The translations under genes were made by a program, and so were the position numbers. A DNA stretch of 64,000 nt from Rosistilla ulvae (GTDB lineage: Bacteria > Planctomycetota > Planctomycetia > Pirellulales > Pirellulaceae), in assembly GCF_007741475.1 (NCBI RefSeq), contig NZ_CP036261.1, forward strand, positions 4,093,798 through 4,157,797, given 5' to 3'. Of the stretch, positions 9,070 through 18,330 are shown one piece after another. Numbering within the stretch: the first letter of the stretch is position 1; each line of letters opens with the position of its first letter. The notes under the pieces are model-generated. The model ran no database searches, was not told where the DNA came from, and was given only the letters and a program-made list of their open reading frames with translations.

Positions 9070-9637
9070 CGAGCTTTGGCTTCAGAGGGGGCTTTGTGTT
9101 AGCAGTGCACCCCCCCATTAGAACCGGCGAGTGGGCAGTCATCAAGTGTTCCGTTTTGCTATCCCGAGGCTGACTTCACGCCCACTCCATTGCGCTACCT
9201 GGGAGAGCATTGGGCAAATCGGCCAACGCAGACGCTTACGGAAAGTTGCTGTGGCTGTTGCCTCGGTCCAGCTGGCAGCACACTGGTGGGTTGGGGCATC
9301 AAGCCGGGGATTTCGCAATTGCACTTGAGCAAGATGAAACGTGGCAAACTGCGGCCAGGCGTTATCCCAAGCCATGAAACTGCTTTGCGTTGGCGACCAC
9401 GCCGCCCCATTTGGTGTCAGAGCTAGAGGAACTGCTCAAGACGCACTATCGTCTCGTCCTGCGTCGGCGCTGCGTTGCGCAATGCCGACGCAGGGCGAGA
9501 CCTACCAACGTATTTTGCGGCAGGCCAGTTTGTTCTGCACCCGCGACGATCGTGTCTAGGGTAGTAGCAGAGATCGGCAGACGCAGTGGCCGGCGTTCCT
9601 CGGAATTGCCACGAATACCAAGGGGAATGATTGGGTA
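9070..9637. other. Intergenic, no supported gene; contains REP-like hairpin
   Basis: Several 60-80 codon ORFs overlap on opposite strands here with no ribosome sites. The only structure seen is the hairpin at 9451-9501, listed separately. Confidence 0.45.
9451..9501. repeat. Large REP-like inverted repeat upstream of RAYT
   Basis: GTCTCGTCCTGCGTCGGC (9451-9468) pairs with GCCGACGCAGGGCGAGAC (9484-9501), 18 bp with one G-T wobble and a 15-base loop. It stands 575 bp upstream of a REP-associated tyrosine transposase, the expected context for a REP/BIME hairpin, but there is no T-run that would make it a terminator. Confidence 0.6.
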
Positions 9638-9986
9638 ACGATTGGGGACAGGCATGTTTTGGCGATTCGATTGGGGACAGGCTCTTTTGAAGTCGATGCC
9701 TGTCCCAATTCGCCCGCTCACTCGGTGGCGCTTCGTGCTGGTATTGCTACGGACCGTCCCTGTCGAAACCGACGCGGTGCCTGCGAGCGAATCGGTTTCA
9801 ATATTTCCCGTTGGTGCCACACATCTCTTGTTTCGAAGGCCGCGGTCGCACCCGAACGCTATGGTCGGGCTCTCCGCTGACGCGATCGAATTCGTCGGGC
9901 GTCCGCCGGCTCGGCAGATAATCGCCGGTTTCCTGACTCCAACGCTGCAAAAGAACGATTGAGGAGAACGATTGGGGACTGGCACG
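9638..9986. repeat. Cluster of short GGGGACAGGC-type repeats
   Basis: The core CGATTGGGGACAGGC occurs at 9639-9653 and 9668-9682. A related GATTGGGGACTGGCACG is at 9970-9986, and an inverted imperfect copy (ATGCCTGTCCCAATT) at 9696-9710. A further inverted copy lies beyond the transposase at 11368-11379. Such repeats are typical companions of planctomycete RAYT genes (recalled knowledge, not searched). Confidence 0.65.
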
Positions 9987-10075
9987 TTCCAATTGCCTGG
10001 GAAGGCAGAGACGCCTAGAATTGCAAAGTGTTTTGGTCCAAGGCGAAGTGGCTTGGCTTTTGGAGGGCTCTGGTA

Positions 10076-11152
10076 ATGTCTCGGAAGGCAAGGGGAGAGG
10101 TAATCGATCCGGATCAGGTGCAGATCGTGCATTGCATCGAACGGTGCGTCCGCCGAGCCTTTTTGTGCGGCCTGGACCGTCTTACAGGGACATCGTTTGA
10201 ACATCGTCGCGGCTGGATCCGAAACCGACTCGAATTTCTTGCCTCCTGCTTTGCCATCGATTGCCTAACATTCGCGATCATGGGCAATCATCTGCACTTG
10301 GTCTTACGCAGTCGGCCGGATGTGGTTGCGGCTTTGTCCGACGAAGAAGTGGCACACCGCTGGCTGCGTTTGTTTCCCAATCGCCGCAACGACGATGGCT
10401 CGCCAGCCGATCCCAGCGTTGCCGAGGTCCAAATGATTGCGAGCAACCAGAAGATCCTCGCCCAACGGCGCCGGCGACTGTCGGACATCAGTTGGTGGAT
10501 GCGGTGCACTGCGGAAAACATCGCCCGACGCAGTAATGCCGAAGATGGCGTGACCGGCCACTTCTGGGAGGGAAGATACAAGGCGCAGGTCTTGCTCGAC
10601 GAAGCGAGCGTGCTTGCCTGTTCAGCCTATGTCGACTTGAATCCGATCCGGGCTGCGATAGCCGAATCGCTCGAACGTAGCGATTTCACTGGAGCCAAGG
10701 AGCGGATCGATGACATCGTCGAGACGGCGGCGGAGCCCCCAACACTGTCGCACGACTGGGAACGATCCTGCAAACCACGCCATAGTGGATGGATGAGTCC
10801 GGTGGAAATCAACGAGCGCGATGATCCGACCGGCCCCGATATCGAACCAAGTTTCCGGCGGGCAAGCTGCAAAGGATTCTTGTCAATTTCTCTAACCCGT
10901 TATCTCGAACTGCTCGATTGGACCGGGCGTAAACTCTGCAACGAGAAGCGTGGTTCGATTCCGGCCGAGCTTGCACCTATCTTGAGGCGTATCGGGCTGG
11001 AGCCCCACGCTTGGTGTAACTTGGTTTCGCGTTTTGGACGCATTTTCAAACGCGCCGCCGGCACTTCGGAGAGTCTCGCTCAAGAGGCCAGACGGCGTGG
11101 CCAAGCCTGGATCCAAGCTCCCGGCAATCCACTGATCGGTGCAGTCCCATAG
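10076..11152 (+). mobile_element. REP-associated tyrosine transposase (RAYT, Y1/HUH family)
   Basis: The ATG at 10076 is preferred over one at 10028, giving 358 residues. The N-terminus 'QIVHCIERCVRRAFLCG' and the HUH motif 'MGNHLHLVL' (H72, H74) are those of IS200-like/REP-associated transposases. A candidate catalytic tyrosine is Y185 in 'AYVDLNPIRA'; 'GHFWEGRYKAQ' is another family block. RAYTs are usually single-copy, domesticated enzymes that act on REP sequences rather than moving as insertion sequences. No inverted-repeat ends or target duplication were seen. Flanking short repeats and a large hairpin support the RAYT call. Confidence 0.85.
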
Positions 11153-11499
11153 CGACGCCAGAACCCGATTTGCCCTCAAACCGCACAATCTCTGGCGATC
11201 AATGCGCCGCCTCTCCCAAAAAACAGCCCCAATAAGCCAAATGGCCCCACCCAAGATTGTGTTGAACTCGCGATACGCATCACGCAACGCCCCCCGTAGC
11301 TGTCCCTGCAGCCTTCGGTAACCAACATCGCTCCCCCCGACTCGCGAACATTCCCGAGTTCAAACAATGCCTGTCCCCAAGCTTTACCTGTCGCACTCTA
11401 CTGCCGTATGGTTCCCGAGCGGAGCGATAGGTCGGCACTCGACGATGGAACTGCGCCCTTTGCCTCGGACGACACCTGATGGAATCCGTCATCATCGGA
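11153..11499. other. Intergenic, 347 bp; one RAYT-type repeat
   Basis: No gene is supported. An inverted copy of the RAYT-linked repeat (ATGCCTGTCCCCAAG) lies at about 11367-11381. The rest lies between the transposase stop and the convergent DUF1207 gene's stop. Confidence 0.5.
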
Positions 11500-12531
11500 T
11501 CAGTAATCGAACCAGATGCCGCCGCCGATCGTCTGTTCTTTGCGTTGGAAGAATTCGAATTGGGTGCTGTGGCCGTTGGTGTATTGAGCACCCCAACGGA
11601 GCCGTCGGCCGGATTGGCTGCCGGGAATTTGCCAGCCCATTTGTGCGGTCAAGCTCGGCGAATATCCAACCGCTTCGCGGATGTCGAGATTCATCGCGGT
11701 AAACGGTCCGCCCCACTTCAGCGACTTGGGAACCGGCACATACTCAAATCCGGTTTGAAACTGCCACGGCCTCGCTCCGCCGGACATTTTAAATGCAAAT
11801 GCGGTTTCGCCGTAAAGACGCAGCGAATCGAGAGCCTGGTAGCTGGCACCCAGGATCAGAGACTCGGTAACATAATTGATCCGTTCAAACGTCGGGTTCC
11901 GCTCCATATATTCGTCGCCGACGTGGGAGCTGATGTGGAAGTAGCCAAACTTCAGCGACCACGCACCCAAGGCTTTTGTCAGCTCGGTCCCAAAGCGGAA
12001 ATCGTTCGACTCAACGTCCTCGGAGTTGTACAGATCCAAACGCGTGATCACCGCACCTTCCAGATCCCATTGCCAACCCTCGGGGTGCTTCGCGTCGCTG
12101 GTGCCATAACGCAGCAGGCCGACGCGGCCACCTAACGTCGCGTCCCAAAACGCACCACCATCGTGTTCACTGAAGAGGACCGTGGAGATTCGCGGCTCGT
12201 GAGGCCCCGCCATATAGGAGTGCCACATCAAACCCTCGGGCAGCGTCTGCCAAGTCCACGCGTCTTGAGGCGCCGCAGCAGTGATCATCGCCGGCGGCAA
12301 CGGCGGAATGGGCTGGGCAGCCGACTCATAAATGACAACCGGCTCCTCGACGGTGATCGCCGAAGCGGCAGCAAGCTCAGCGACTTCACTCCACGACACC
12401 ACTGCAATCCCATCGTCACCCGTGACGACGGACTGCGGGGCGTTCAACAGCAACACGATCCATGCGAAGGATCTGACGACTGCCAATAGGCGGTTCGAGG
12501 AGTTTGAACGGTACAAACAGCTTGCCTGCAT
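11500..12531 (-). CDS. DUF1207 outer-membrane protein
   Basis: The 343-residue protein has a hydrophobic signal region (about residues 12-36). The rest is beta-rich and ends in an aromatic residue (GGGIWFDY), as outer-membrane barrels do. 'LPEGLMWHSYMAGPHEPRIS' is characteristic of DUF1207, and 'WQWDLEGAVITRLDL' and 'FKFGYFHISSHVGDEY'-like strands follow (the last read here as LKFGYFHISSH). DUF1207 proteins are planctomycete cell-surface proteins of unknown function. The gene is monocistronic, flanked by long intergenic regions. Confidence 0.8.
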   Translation of the reverse strand: MQASCLYRSNSSNRLLAVVRSFAWIVLLLNAPQSVVTGDDGIAVVSWSEVAELAAASAITVEEPVVIYESAAQPIPPLPPAMITAAAPQDAWTWQTLPEGLMWHSYMAGPHEPRISTVLFSEHDGGAFWDATLGGRVGLLRYGTSDAKHPEGWQWDLEGAVITRLDLYNSEDVESNDFRFGTELTKALGAWSLKFGYFHISSHVGDEYMERNPTFERINYVTESLILGASYQALDSLRLYGETAFAFKMSGGARPWQFQTGFEYVPVPKSLKWGGPFTAMNLDIREAVGYSPSLTAQMGWQIPGSQSGRRLRWGAQYTNGHSTQFEFFQRKEQTIGGGIWFDY

Positions 12532-13134
12532 TGTTGAATTCGAAGCAATACAAACTCAGTTACGAACCCACAGAGGATATCGACGAGGACGATCCGCTTC
12601 GTCAGCTCGTCGCCGCGTCGGCAATTGCCAGCAGCTCCATGGTGTCGCGGCGTGGATTCAGAGTGCGAGGCTGCCCCTGGCTTTGCTTGGGCCGAGTGCT
12701 CACCTCTTCTTCCGCCGCCTTAGGTCATCTCTGTTCGCGATGCAATCGCCAACTTCTTTGCTAGCGAAACGCGATTTGTAGTACGATCGCGTCGCGATCC
12801 TTTTGGATATATCGGCCGTATCGGTCGTGTTGCTCTTCGGGAAAATGCACAACGCGGGATTTCGCCGAATAGAATTCGCTAGCATCTGCGAGACATTGAT
12901 GAACAGTCAAAAGATCCGGGCCACGCTTTGCTATTGCTCCATGGCACCCGTTCGCATTCTCTCATGCAATGCCAGCAAATGCGTTTGCTGCTGCGACGAG
13001 CCAGGCAAGGAGGAATTTCAACAGCGGATTCCATGTGGCGCAAGCGTTAACCGACACGACAACTCTCGGTCAGCTCTATGATCCTCCGGAATGGACCCCC
13101 AGTCGCCCAGCGAAAGATTGGTCCGTCGCGGTGA
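12532..13134. other. Intergenic, 603 bp, nothing recognised
   Basis: Short overlapping ORFs on both strands have no ribosome sites or protein-like composition. No hairpin with a T-run was seen. It contains the divergent-side promoter region of the DUF1207 gene only by position. Confidence 0.45.
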
Positions 13135-14070
13135 CTACTGGACTTCGTTGGGCAGCGGTTGGCCGTCGAGACCGGCGAACAGGTTTTCGAGCGTCCGCTG
13201 CATCATCGTATGTCGCGTGCGGCCGGTGGCGCTGCCCAGATGAGGCGTGATGATCACGTTGGACAACTGGAACAGCGGATGATCTCGCGGCAACGGTTCG
13301 GGATCGGTGACGTCCAATCCCGCCGCTTGGATCGTTTCATCGCGAAGCGCTTCATATAAAGCTTGCGTATCGACGACCTGCCCGCGAGCCAGATTCAACA
13401 GGATCGCCGTCGGTTTCATCTTTCCAAGCTCCGCCGCGCCGATCATGCCCGCCGTCTCCGACGTCAGCGGACAGTTCAGCGAAACAAAATCGGACTCTTG
13501 CAGCAGATCATCCAGCGAGCGGTATTCGACGCCAAACTCCGCTTCGGCCTCGGGACGGCGGGACCGGTTGTGGTACAGCAACCGCATTTGAAATGCTTTG
13601 GCTCGCCGCGCTACCTCGCATCCGATCCTCCCCATTCCAACAATCCCCAACGTGCTGCCGGTCACTTCTTGGCCGATCAATAGCGCCGGGTTGTATTGCG
13701 TGAAATCCGCGCTTCGGGCGAACGCATCGCTGACGACCAACCTCCGCGCCGTCGCCAGCATCAGCGCGATCGTCAGATCGGCTGTCGCCGCGTCGACACA
13801 TCCGGGCGTGTTGCCGACCGGAATACCTCGCGCCGCGGCAGCCTGCAAATCGATATGATCGACTCCAACACCGTGGTTGCTGATCACACGCAACTGAGGA
13901 CATCGATCCATCATTTGGCCGTCGATCCGGACATGCCCGTAGGCCAAGATGCCGCGGGCGGCGGCGAAGTCGGCATCGGTCGCCGAATCGAAATAGCGCA
14001 GTTCACATCGTACCTGCGCAGGAGGCAAAAAGAACTCGGGCAGCGGATCGGTGAGGATGATGTCTTTCAT
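13135..14070 (-). CDS. D-isomer-specific 2-hydroxyacid dehydrogenase
   Basis: The product has 311 residues, typical of the family. The NAD(P)-binding Rossmann motif is GIVGMGRIG (142-150). The catalytic triad is visible: R229 in NLARGQ, E258 in DPEPL, and H277 in PHLGS. The substrate-binding domain has 'NHGVGVDHIDL'. It reduces or oxidises a 2-keto/2-hydroxy acid; glyoxylate/hydroxypyruvate reductase and phosphoglycerate dehydrogenase are both plausible, but no ACT domain is present, which argues against the latter. It is a lone gene. Confidence 0.88.
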   Translation of the reverse strand: MKDIILTDPLPEFFLPPAQVRCELRYFDSATDADFAAARGILAYGHVRIDGQMMDRCPQLRVISNHGVGVDHIDLQAAAARGIPVGNTPGCVDAATADLTIALMLATARRLVVSDAFARSADFTQYNPALLIGQEVTGSTLGIVGMGRIGCEVARRAKAFQMRLLYHNRSRRPEAEAEFGVEYRSLDDLLQESDFVSLNCPLTSETAGMIGAAELGKMKPTAILLNLARGQVVDTQALYEALRDETIQAAGLDVTDPEPLPRDHPLFQLSNVIITPHLGSATGRTRHTMMQRTLENLFAGLDGQPLPNEVQ

Positions 14071-14420
14071 GCCGGTGATTGTATACCCATTGGAGGACTG
14101 CTGCAGTTACTTGCTTGCGTTTTTCCGCGTTGTTATCGAACGTTGCAGCACCGATTTTGCAAATTGTGCAAACCAGGCGATTTGGGCCCCAAGGCGAACA
14201 GTCGACGTGGACCAAGGCATCACCGAAACGGCAAAACAGCGACCGAATAAGATCGGGCCCCAAAGGGACGGCACCGGTAAGTTGGTCTCAAATTTTCGTC
14301 CCCCCACGGTGCCGCCCGCTCGATTTCAGCAGGCCCTCTCTCCCCCTCCTGCCCAACCATCAATTCGGTCATAATCTCGGCAGCTGTATTTCATTTGCAC
14401 ACCCAATTTGGCGGCAATCC
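14071..14420. other. Intergenic, 350 bp, divergent promoter region
   Basis: This lies between the minus-strand dehydrogenase and the plus-strand M16 gene. An open frame upstream of the M16 gene runs through it but has no protein-like composition. GACGGCACC (14270-14278) and an imperfect inverted copy around 14306-14315 could form a weak long-loop hairpin. No promoter was identified with confidence. Confidence 0.4.
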
Positions 14421-15656
14421 GTGCCTTACGAAACAACGCTCCATCACACCTTCGACAATGGCCTTGTCTTGCTAGGCGATAAAATGCCCTGGCTGCGCTC
14501 GGCGGCCTTCGCATTTATGTTGCCCGCCGGCTGCCGTTTCGAATCTCCCGACCGACTCGGCTTGGCAGGCTTTGTCAACGAGATGATCCAACGCGGAGCG
14601 GGCAATCACAGCAGCCGCGATCTGGTAGCAATCCAAGACAATTTGGGCTTGGATCGATCCAGCAGCATCTCCACGGCCCACGGCAGCTTTGGCGGATCGA
14701 TGCCGGCCGAATCGCTCCCCGATGCGCTGACACTGTACGCCGATATGGTGATGCGGCCGCATCTGCCCGGCGACCAGATCGAAGACGCCCGCCTGATGTG
14801 TCTGCAAGAATTGCAAGCCGCCGAAGACGACCTGCCGCAAACGATGATGAACCGTTTGAAACAGATGCATTATGGCGACGTGCTGGGACGGAATTCTCTG
14901 GGGGACGAAGCGGGCTTGATGGCGATCGATGCCGCTGACATCCGATCGTTCTATCAACGTCGCTACCAACCCTGCGGCGCGATGCTGTCGGTCGCTGGCA
15001 ACTTCGATTGGGACGTCGTTCGGTCGCATGTCGAAACGTTGTTCGCCGACTGGAAGCCCGGCGATCCGATTAGCGAAGAGCCGGTCGTTGGGACCGCCGG
15101 TTACGAACATATCGAACATCCATCCCAACAGACGCATCTGGGAATCGCCTTTCCCGCGGTTCGTTATGGCGATCCGGATTATTACCCGATGCGAGCCGCC
15201 ATCGGCGTGTTGAGCGACGGGATGAGCAGCCGGTTGTTCACGCGGGTCCGTGAAGAGCGTGGGCTGTGCTACACGATCTCCGCCGGTTGCCATTCGATGC
15301 GCGAGGGCGGAGGTGTCTTCTGTTATGCAGGGACCACCGCCGAACGGGCGCAGGAGACGCTCGACGTCACGCTGCAGGAACTGCAAGGGATCGCCGATGG
15401 AATCGAAGAGAGCGAACTGGAACGGCTGAAGGTGCGGATTCAAAGCAGCCTGATCATGGAACAGGAATCGAGCGCGTCGCGGGCCTCGGCGATCGTTTCG
15501 GATTGGTACCTGTTGGGCCGCGTGCAATCGCGCGACGAATTGCAAAAGAAGATCGACGCGCTGACCACCGCCGACCTCGTCGACTACTGGAAACGCAATC
15601 CACCGAAAGACTTGCGGATCGTCACCGTTGGCCCCGAACCGCTGAAGGTTCCTTAA
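14421..15656 (+). CDS. M16 family protein, non-catalytic subunit
   Basis: I place the start at GTG 14421, because the open frame upstream (from 14079) has no family similarity; this gives 411 residues. The M16 fold is clear, but the zinc motif HxxEH is replaced by FVNEM (residues 51-55), so this subunit should not be proteolytic. It retains the R-Y substrate motif: 'SRLFTRVREERGLCYTISAG'. It is followed 100 bp later by a second M16 gene that has HFLEH. Heterodimers of an active and an inactive M16B protein are known in bacteria, which fits this pair. Confidence 0.85.
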   Translation: MPYETTLHHTFDNGLVLLGDKMPWLRSAAFAFMLPAGCRFESPDRLGLAGFVNEMIQRGAGNHSSRDLVAIQDNLGLDRSSSISTAHGSFGGSMPAESLPDALTLYADMVMRPHLPGDQIEDARLMCLQELQAAEDDLPQTMMNRLKQMHYGDVLGRNSLGDEAGLMAIDAADIRSFYQRRYQPCGAMLSVAGNFDWDVVRSHVETLFADWKPGDPISEEPVVGTAGYEHIEHPSQQTHLGIAFPAVRYGDPDYYPMRAAIGVLSDGMSSRLFTRVREERGLCYTISAGCHSMREGGGVFCYAGTTAERAQETLDVTLQELQGIADGIEESELERLKVRIQSSLIMEQESSASRASAIVSDWYLLGRVQSRDELQKKIDALTTADLVDYWKRNPPKDLRIVTVGPEPLKVP

Positions 15657-15756
15657 GCGACGCGATCCTTCGATCCAAACGCAAGGTCGTCGGAAACAAA
15701 TGCCGCCGCCGACCTGCATCAAAACCCAACCTCTACTTGCATGTGACCCACTTAAG

Positions 15757-16995
15757 ATGACTTTGGAATTCAAACAGCACACGCTCGCCAACGGACTGCA
15801 AATCATCGCGGAGATCAATCCGGCGGGATATACCGCGGCGTTTGGGTTCTTTGTTCGCACGGGAGCTCGCGACGAACGGCCCGAAGAATTAGGGCTCAGC
15901 CATTTCCTGGAGCACATGGTCTTCAAGGGAACATCGCGGCGGACCGCTGCCGATGTGAATCGCGAATTGGACGAACTAGGTGGCCAAGCGAACGCTTACA
16001 CCAGCGAAGAGCAAACGGTTTATTACACGACCGTGTTGCCGAAGTACCAGGACCGGGCAATCGATCTGTTGTGCGACATCATGCGTCCGGCGCTGCGAGA
16101 CGACGACTTCCAGACCGAACGTCAAGTAATCCTGGAAGAGATCGCCAAATACGACGACCAACCGCCGTTTGGTGCGTTCGAACGTTCGATGGAAACTTAC
16201 TTTGCCGGGCACCCTCTGGGTGGCCGCGTGTTGGGGACTCCCGAATCGATCGGACAGATGACCTCGACCGCGATGCGTGGCTACTTTGATCGGCGATACG
16301 ATCCCAAGAACATGTTGTTGTCGGTCGCCGGATGTGTCGACTTTGACGAGGTCGTTCGGCAGGTCGAATCGCTCGCCGGCGATTGGCCGACCGTCGAATC
16401 TGCGGCGATGACTCCCGCCACGACGACCGACGAACAAACGAAGATCGACCTGAAAGTCCCCGATTCCAGCCAGACCTACGTGATCCGTGTCGGTGCGGCC
16501 CCATCGATCGCCAACGATGACCGATTCGCCATGCGGATGCTGGTCTCGATGATGGGCGAAGAAGGGGGCAGCCGGCTGTTCTGGGATCTGATCGACACCG
16601 GCCGGGCCGATGTGGCGACGATGTGGACGCAAGAATTTCAGGACGCAGGCCTGTTGTTCACCTATCTAAGTTGTGCCCCCGAAGACGTCGACGCGAACCT
16701 GAAACTTGTCGATGGGGCGATTGAAGTTTTCGTTAAAAATGGACCGACCGACGACGAGATCGAACAGGCGAAAAACCGCATGTGTGCGGGACTGATTCTG
16801 TCGAGCGAACGCCCTAGCAACCGGATGTTTTCGATCGGCAACGCCTGGCAATTGCGTGGCGTTTATGAGACGCTCGATCATCAACTGCAGCGATACCGAT
16901 CGGTCAGCGATAGCGATTTGCGACGCGTGTTGGCCGAATTCCCGATGCATTATCGAACCGAAGTCCGCACGGTCAGTAAATCGCCAGCGACCTAA
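15757..16995 (+). CDS. M16 zinc metallopeptidase, catalytic subunit
   Basis: The product has 412 residues from the ATG at 15757; the in-frame ORF opening 57 bp earlier lacks a ribosome site. The inverted zinc motif HFLEH spans residues 49-53, and the third ligand is in ILEEIA (E127/E128). The C-terminal half has the family's SRLF sequence but not the R-Y pair: after it comes 'WDLIDTGRADVATMWTQ'. It is thus complementary to the upstream subunit, which has the R-Y motif but no zinc site. The likely product is a cytosolic or periplasmic peptidase heterodimer; no signal peptide is visible. The substrate is unknown. Confidence 0.88.
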   Translation: MTLEFKQHTLANGLQIIAEINPAGYTAAFGFFVRTGARDERPEELGLSHFLEHMVFKGTSRRTAADVNRELDELGGQANAYTSEEQTVYYTTVLPKYQDRAIDLLCDIMRPALRDDDFQTERQVILEEIAKYDDQPPFGAFERSMETYFAGHPLGGRVLGTPESIGQMTSTAMRGYFDRRYDPKNMLLSVAGCVDFDEVVRQVESLAGDWPTVESAAMTPATTTDEQTKIDLKVPDSSQTYVIRVGAAPSIANDDRFAMRMLVSMMGEEGGSRLFWDLIDTGRADVATMWTQEFQDAGLLFTYLSCAPEDVDANLKLVDGAIEVFVKNGPTDDEIEQAKNRMCAGLILSSERPSNRMFSIGNAWQLRGVYETLDHQLQRYRSVSDSDLRRVLAEFPMHYRTEVRTVSKSPAT

Positions 16996-17057
16996 TCTTC
17001 GCAATCCTCCACTGATCCCTTGCCCATTCCCCAACCGCCCGCATCCGCAATCCCACG

Positions 17058-18218
17058 ATGACTCAGCGACCTATGAAATTCCGCACACGCGCTATCCACG
17101 ACGGCAACTCGATCGATCCGCAGACCGGAGCCGTCGTGCCGCCGATCCATCTCGCCAGCACGTTTCGCCAACCCGGAGCGGGTGAGTGGGGCGAGTTCGA
17201 TTATTCGCGCAGCGGCAACCCGACGCGGTCGAACCTGCAAGCGACGCTCAATTCGCTCGAGGGAGCTGTCGGATCGTTAGCTTTCAGCAGCGGGATGGCG
17301 GCGACGCACTGCGTGACGATGCTGTTGGGCAATGGCGACCATGTCGTCGCCGGCAAAGACATCTATGGCGGCACCTACCGCTTGCTGCACAAGATCTGCG
17401 ATCGCAACGGGATCTCGGTGACGCTTGTCGACATGACCGATCTGGACGCTGTCGCTGCGGCGATCCAACCGAATACAAAACTGCTGTGGGCGGAAACGAT
17501 CGGCAACCCGCTCTTCTCGATCCCCAACCTCACCGCGCTGGCGGAACTAGCCCATTCTCGCGGCGCCCTGATCGGTGTCGACAACACCTTCGGAACGCCC
17601 GTCCTGGTGCGGCCGCTGGAATTTGGGATCGACATCGTCATGCACTCGGCCACCAAATACCTCGGTGGCCACAGCGATTGCTTGGGCGGAACCCTCTCGG
17701 TCGCCGTCAAAGAACTCTACGACCGACTCTATTTTGTCCAAAACGCAACCGGAGCGGTCCTCGATCCGTTCAGTAGCTTTCTGATCGGCCGCGGGCTCAA
17801 GACGCTGGACGTTCGGATTCGCGAGCAGAGCAAAACCGCGGCGCGATTGGCCGATTGGCTCGCCGCCCACCCTCGTGTCTCACGAGTCTATTACCCTGGC
17901 CTCACATCGCATCCCGGCCACGAACTGGCCGCGCGCCAATTCGACGGCATCTACGGTGCGATGCTCGGCTTTGAACTGGCGGGCGACTTCAAGGCGACCG
18001 CCGCGATGGTGGGCAAGACGCACCTGTTCCACTTGGCCGTCAGTTTGGGTGCGGTCGAATCGCTGATCGAACAACCTGCATCGATGTCGCACGCCAGTTA
18101 CGATCCCGCCGATCGCGCCAAAGCTGGCATCTCCGACGCGCTGGTCCGCCTGTCGGTGGGTCTAGAAGATTTTGACGATCTACGACAAGATATCGAACAA
18201 GCCATCGAATCGGTTTGA
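17058..18218 (+). CDS. Trans-sulfuration PLP enzyme (cystathionine gamma-synthase/lyase type)
   Basis: The 386-residue product belongs to the Cys/Met metabolism PLP-dependent family. 'YSRSGNPTRSNL' near residue 49, 'SSGMAATHC' near 78 and the PLP lysine K200 in 'HSATKYLGGHSD' are all in place. It catalyses elimination or replacement at the gamma carbon of homoserine esters or cystathionine. Sequence alone does not separate synthase (metB) from lyase (mccB/cgl). A second in-frame ATG at 17073 is an equally possible start. It is monocistronic, 62 bp after the M16 gene. Confidence 0.88.
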   Translation: MTQRPMKFRTRAIHDGNSIDPQTGAVVPPIHLASTFRQPGAGEWGEFDYSRSGNPTRSNLQATLNSLEGAVGSLAFSSGMAATHCVTMLLGNGDHVVAGKDIYGGTYRLLHKICDRNGISVTLVDMTDLDAVAAAIQPNTKLLWAETIGNPLFSIPNLTALAELAHSRGALIGVDNTFGTPVLVRPLEFGIDIVMHSATKYLGGHSDCLGGTLSVAVKELYDRLYFVQNATGAVLDPFSSFLIGRGLKTLDVRIREQSKTAARLADWLAAHPRVSRVYYPGLTSHPGHELAARQFDGIYGAMLGFELAGDFKATAAMVGKTHLFHLAVSLGAVESLIEQPASMSHASYDPADRAKAGISDALVRLSVGLEDFDDLRQDIEQAIESV

Positions 18219-18330
18219 ATTTCCGCTGGCTGAAACGAGCCCGCAGCTCCCCCCCAAAAAGCTATCTCCCACTTTTTTGACGCCGATGTAATACCGTCCG
18301 CCACACCACGCCGCGCCCACTTAGAGCCCC

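Noticed and set aside
9446-10204. Minus-strand ORF of 252 codons upstream of and overlapping the RAYT
   Set aside because: It runs through the hairpin and short repeats and has basic, low-complexity composition with no motif.
14472-15926. Long minus-strand ORF (484 codons) opposite the M16 genes
   Set aside because: It is antisense to two well-supported M16 genes; its length comes from GC-rich codon bias.
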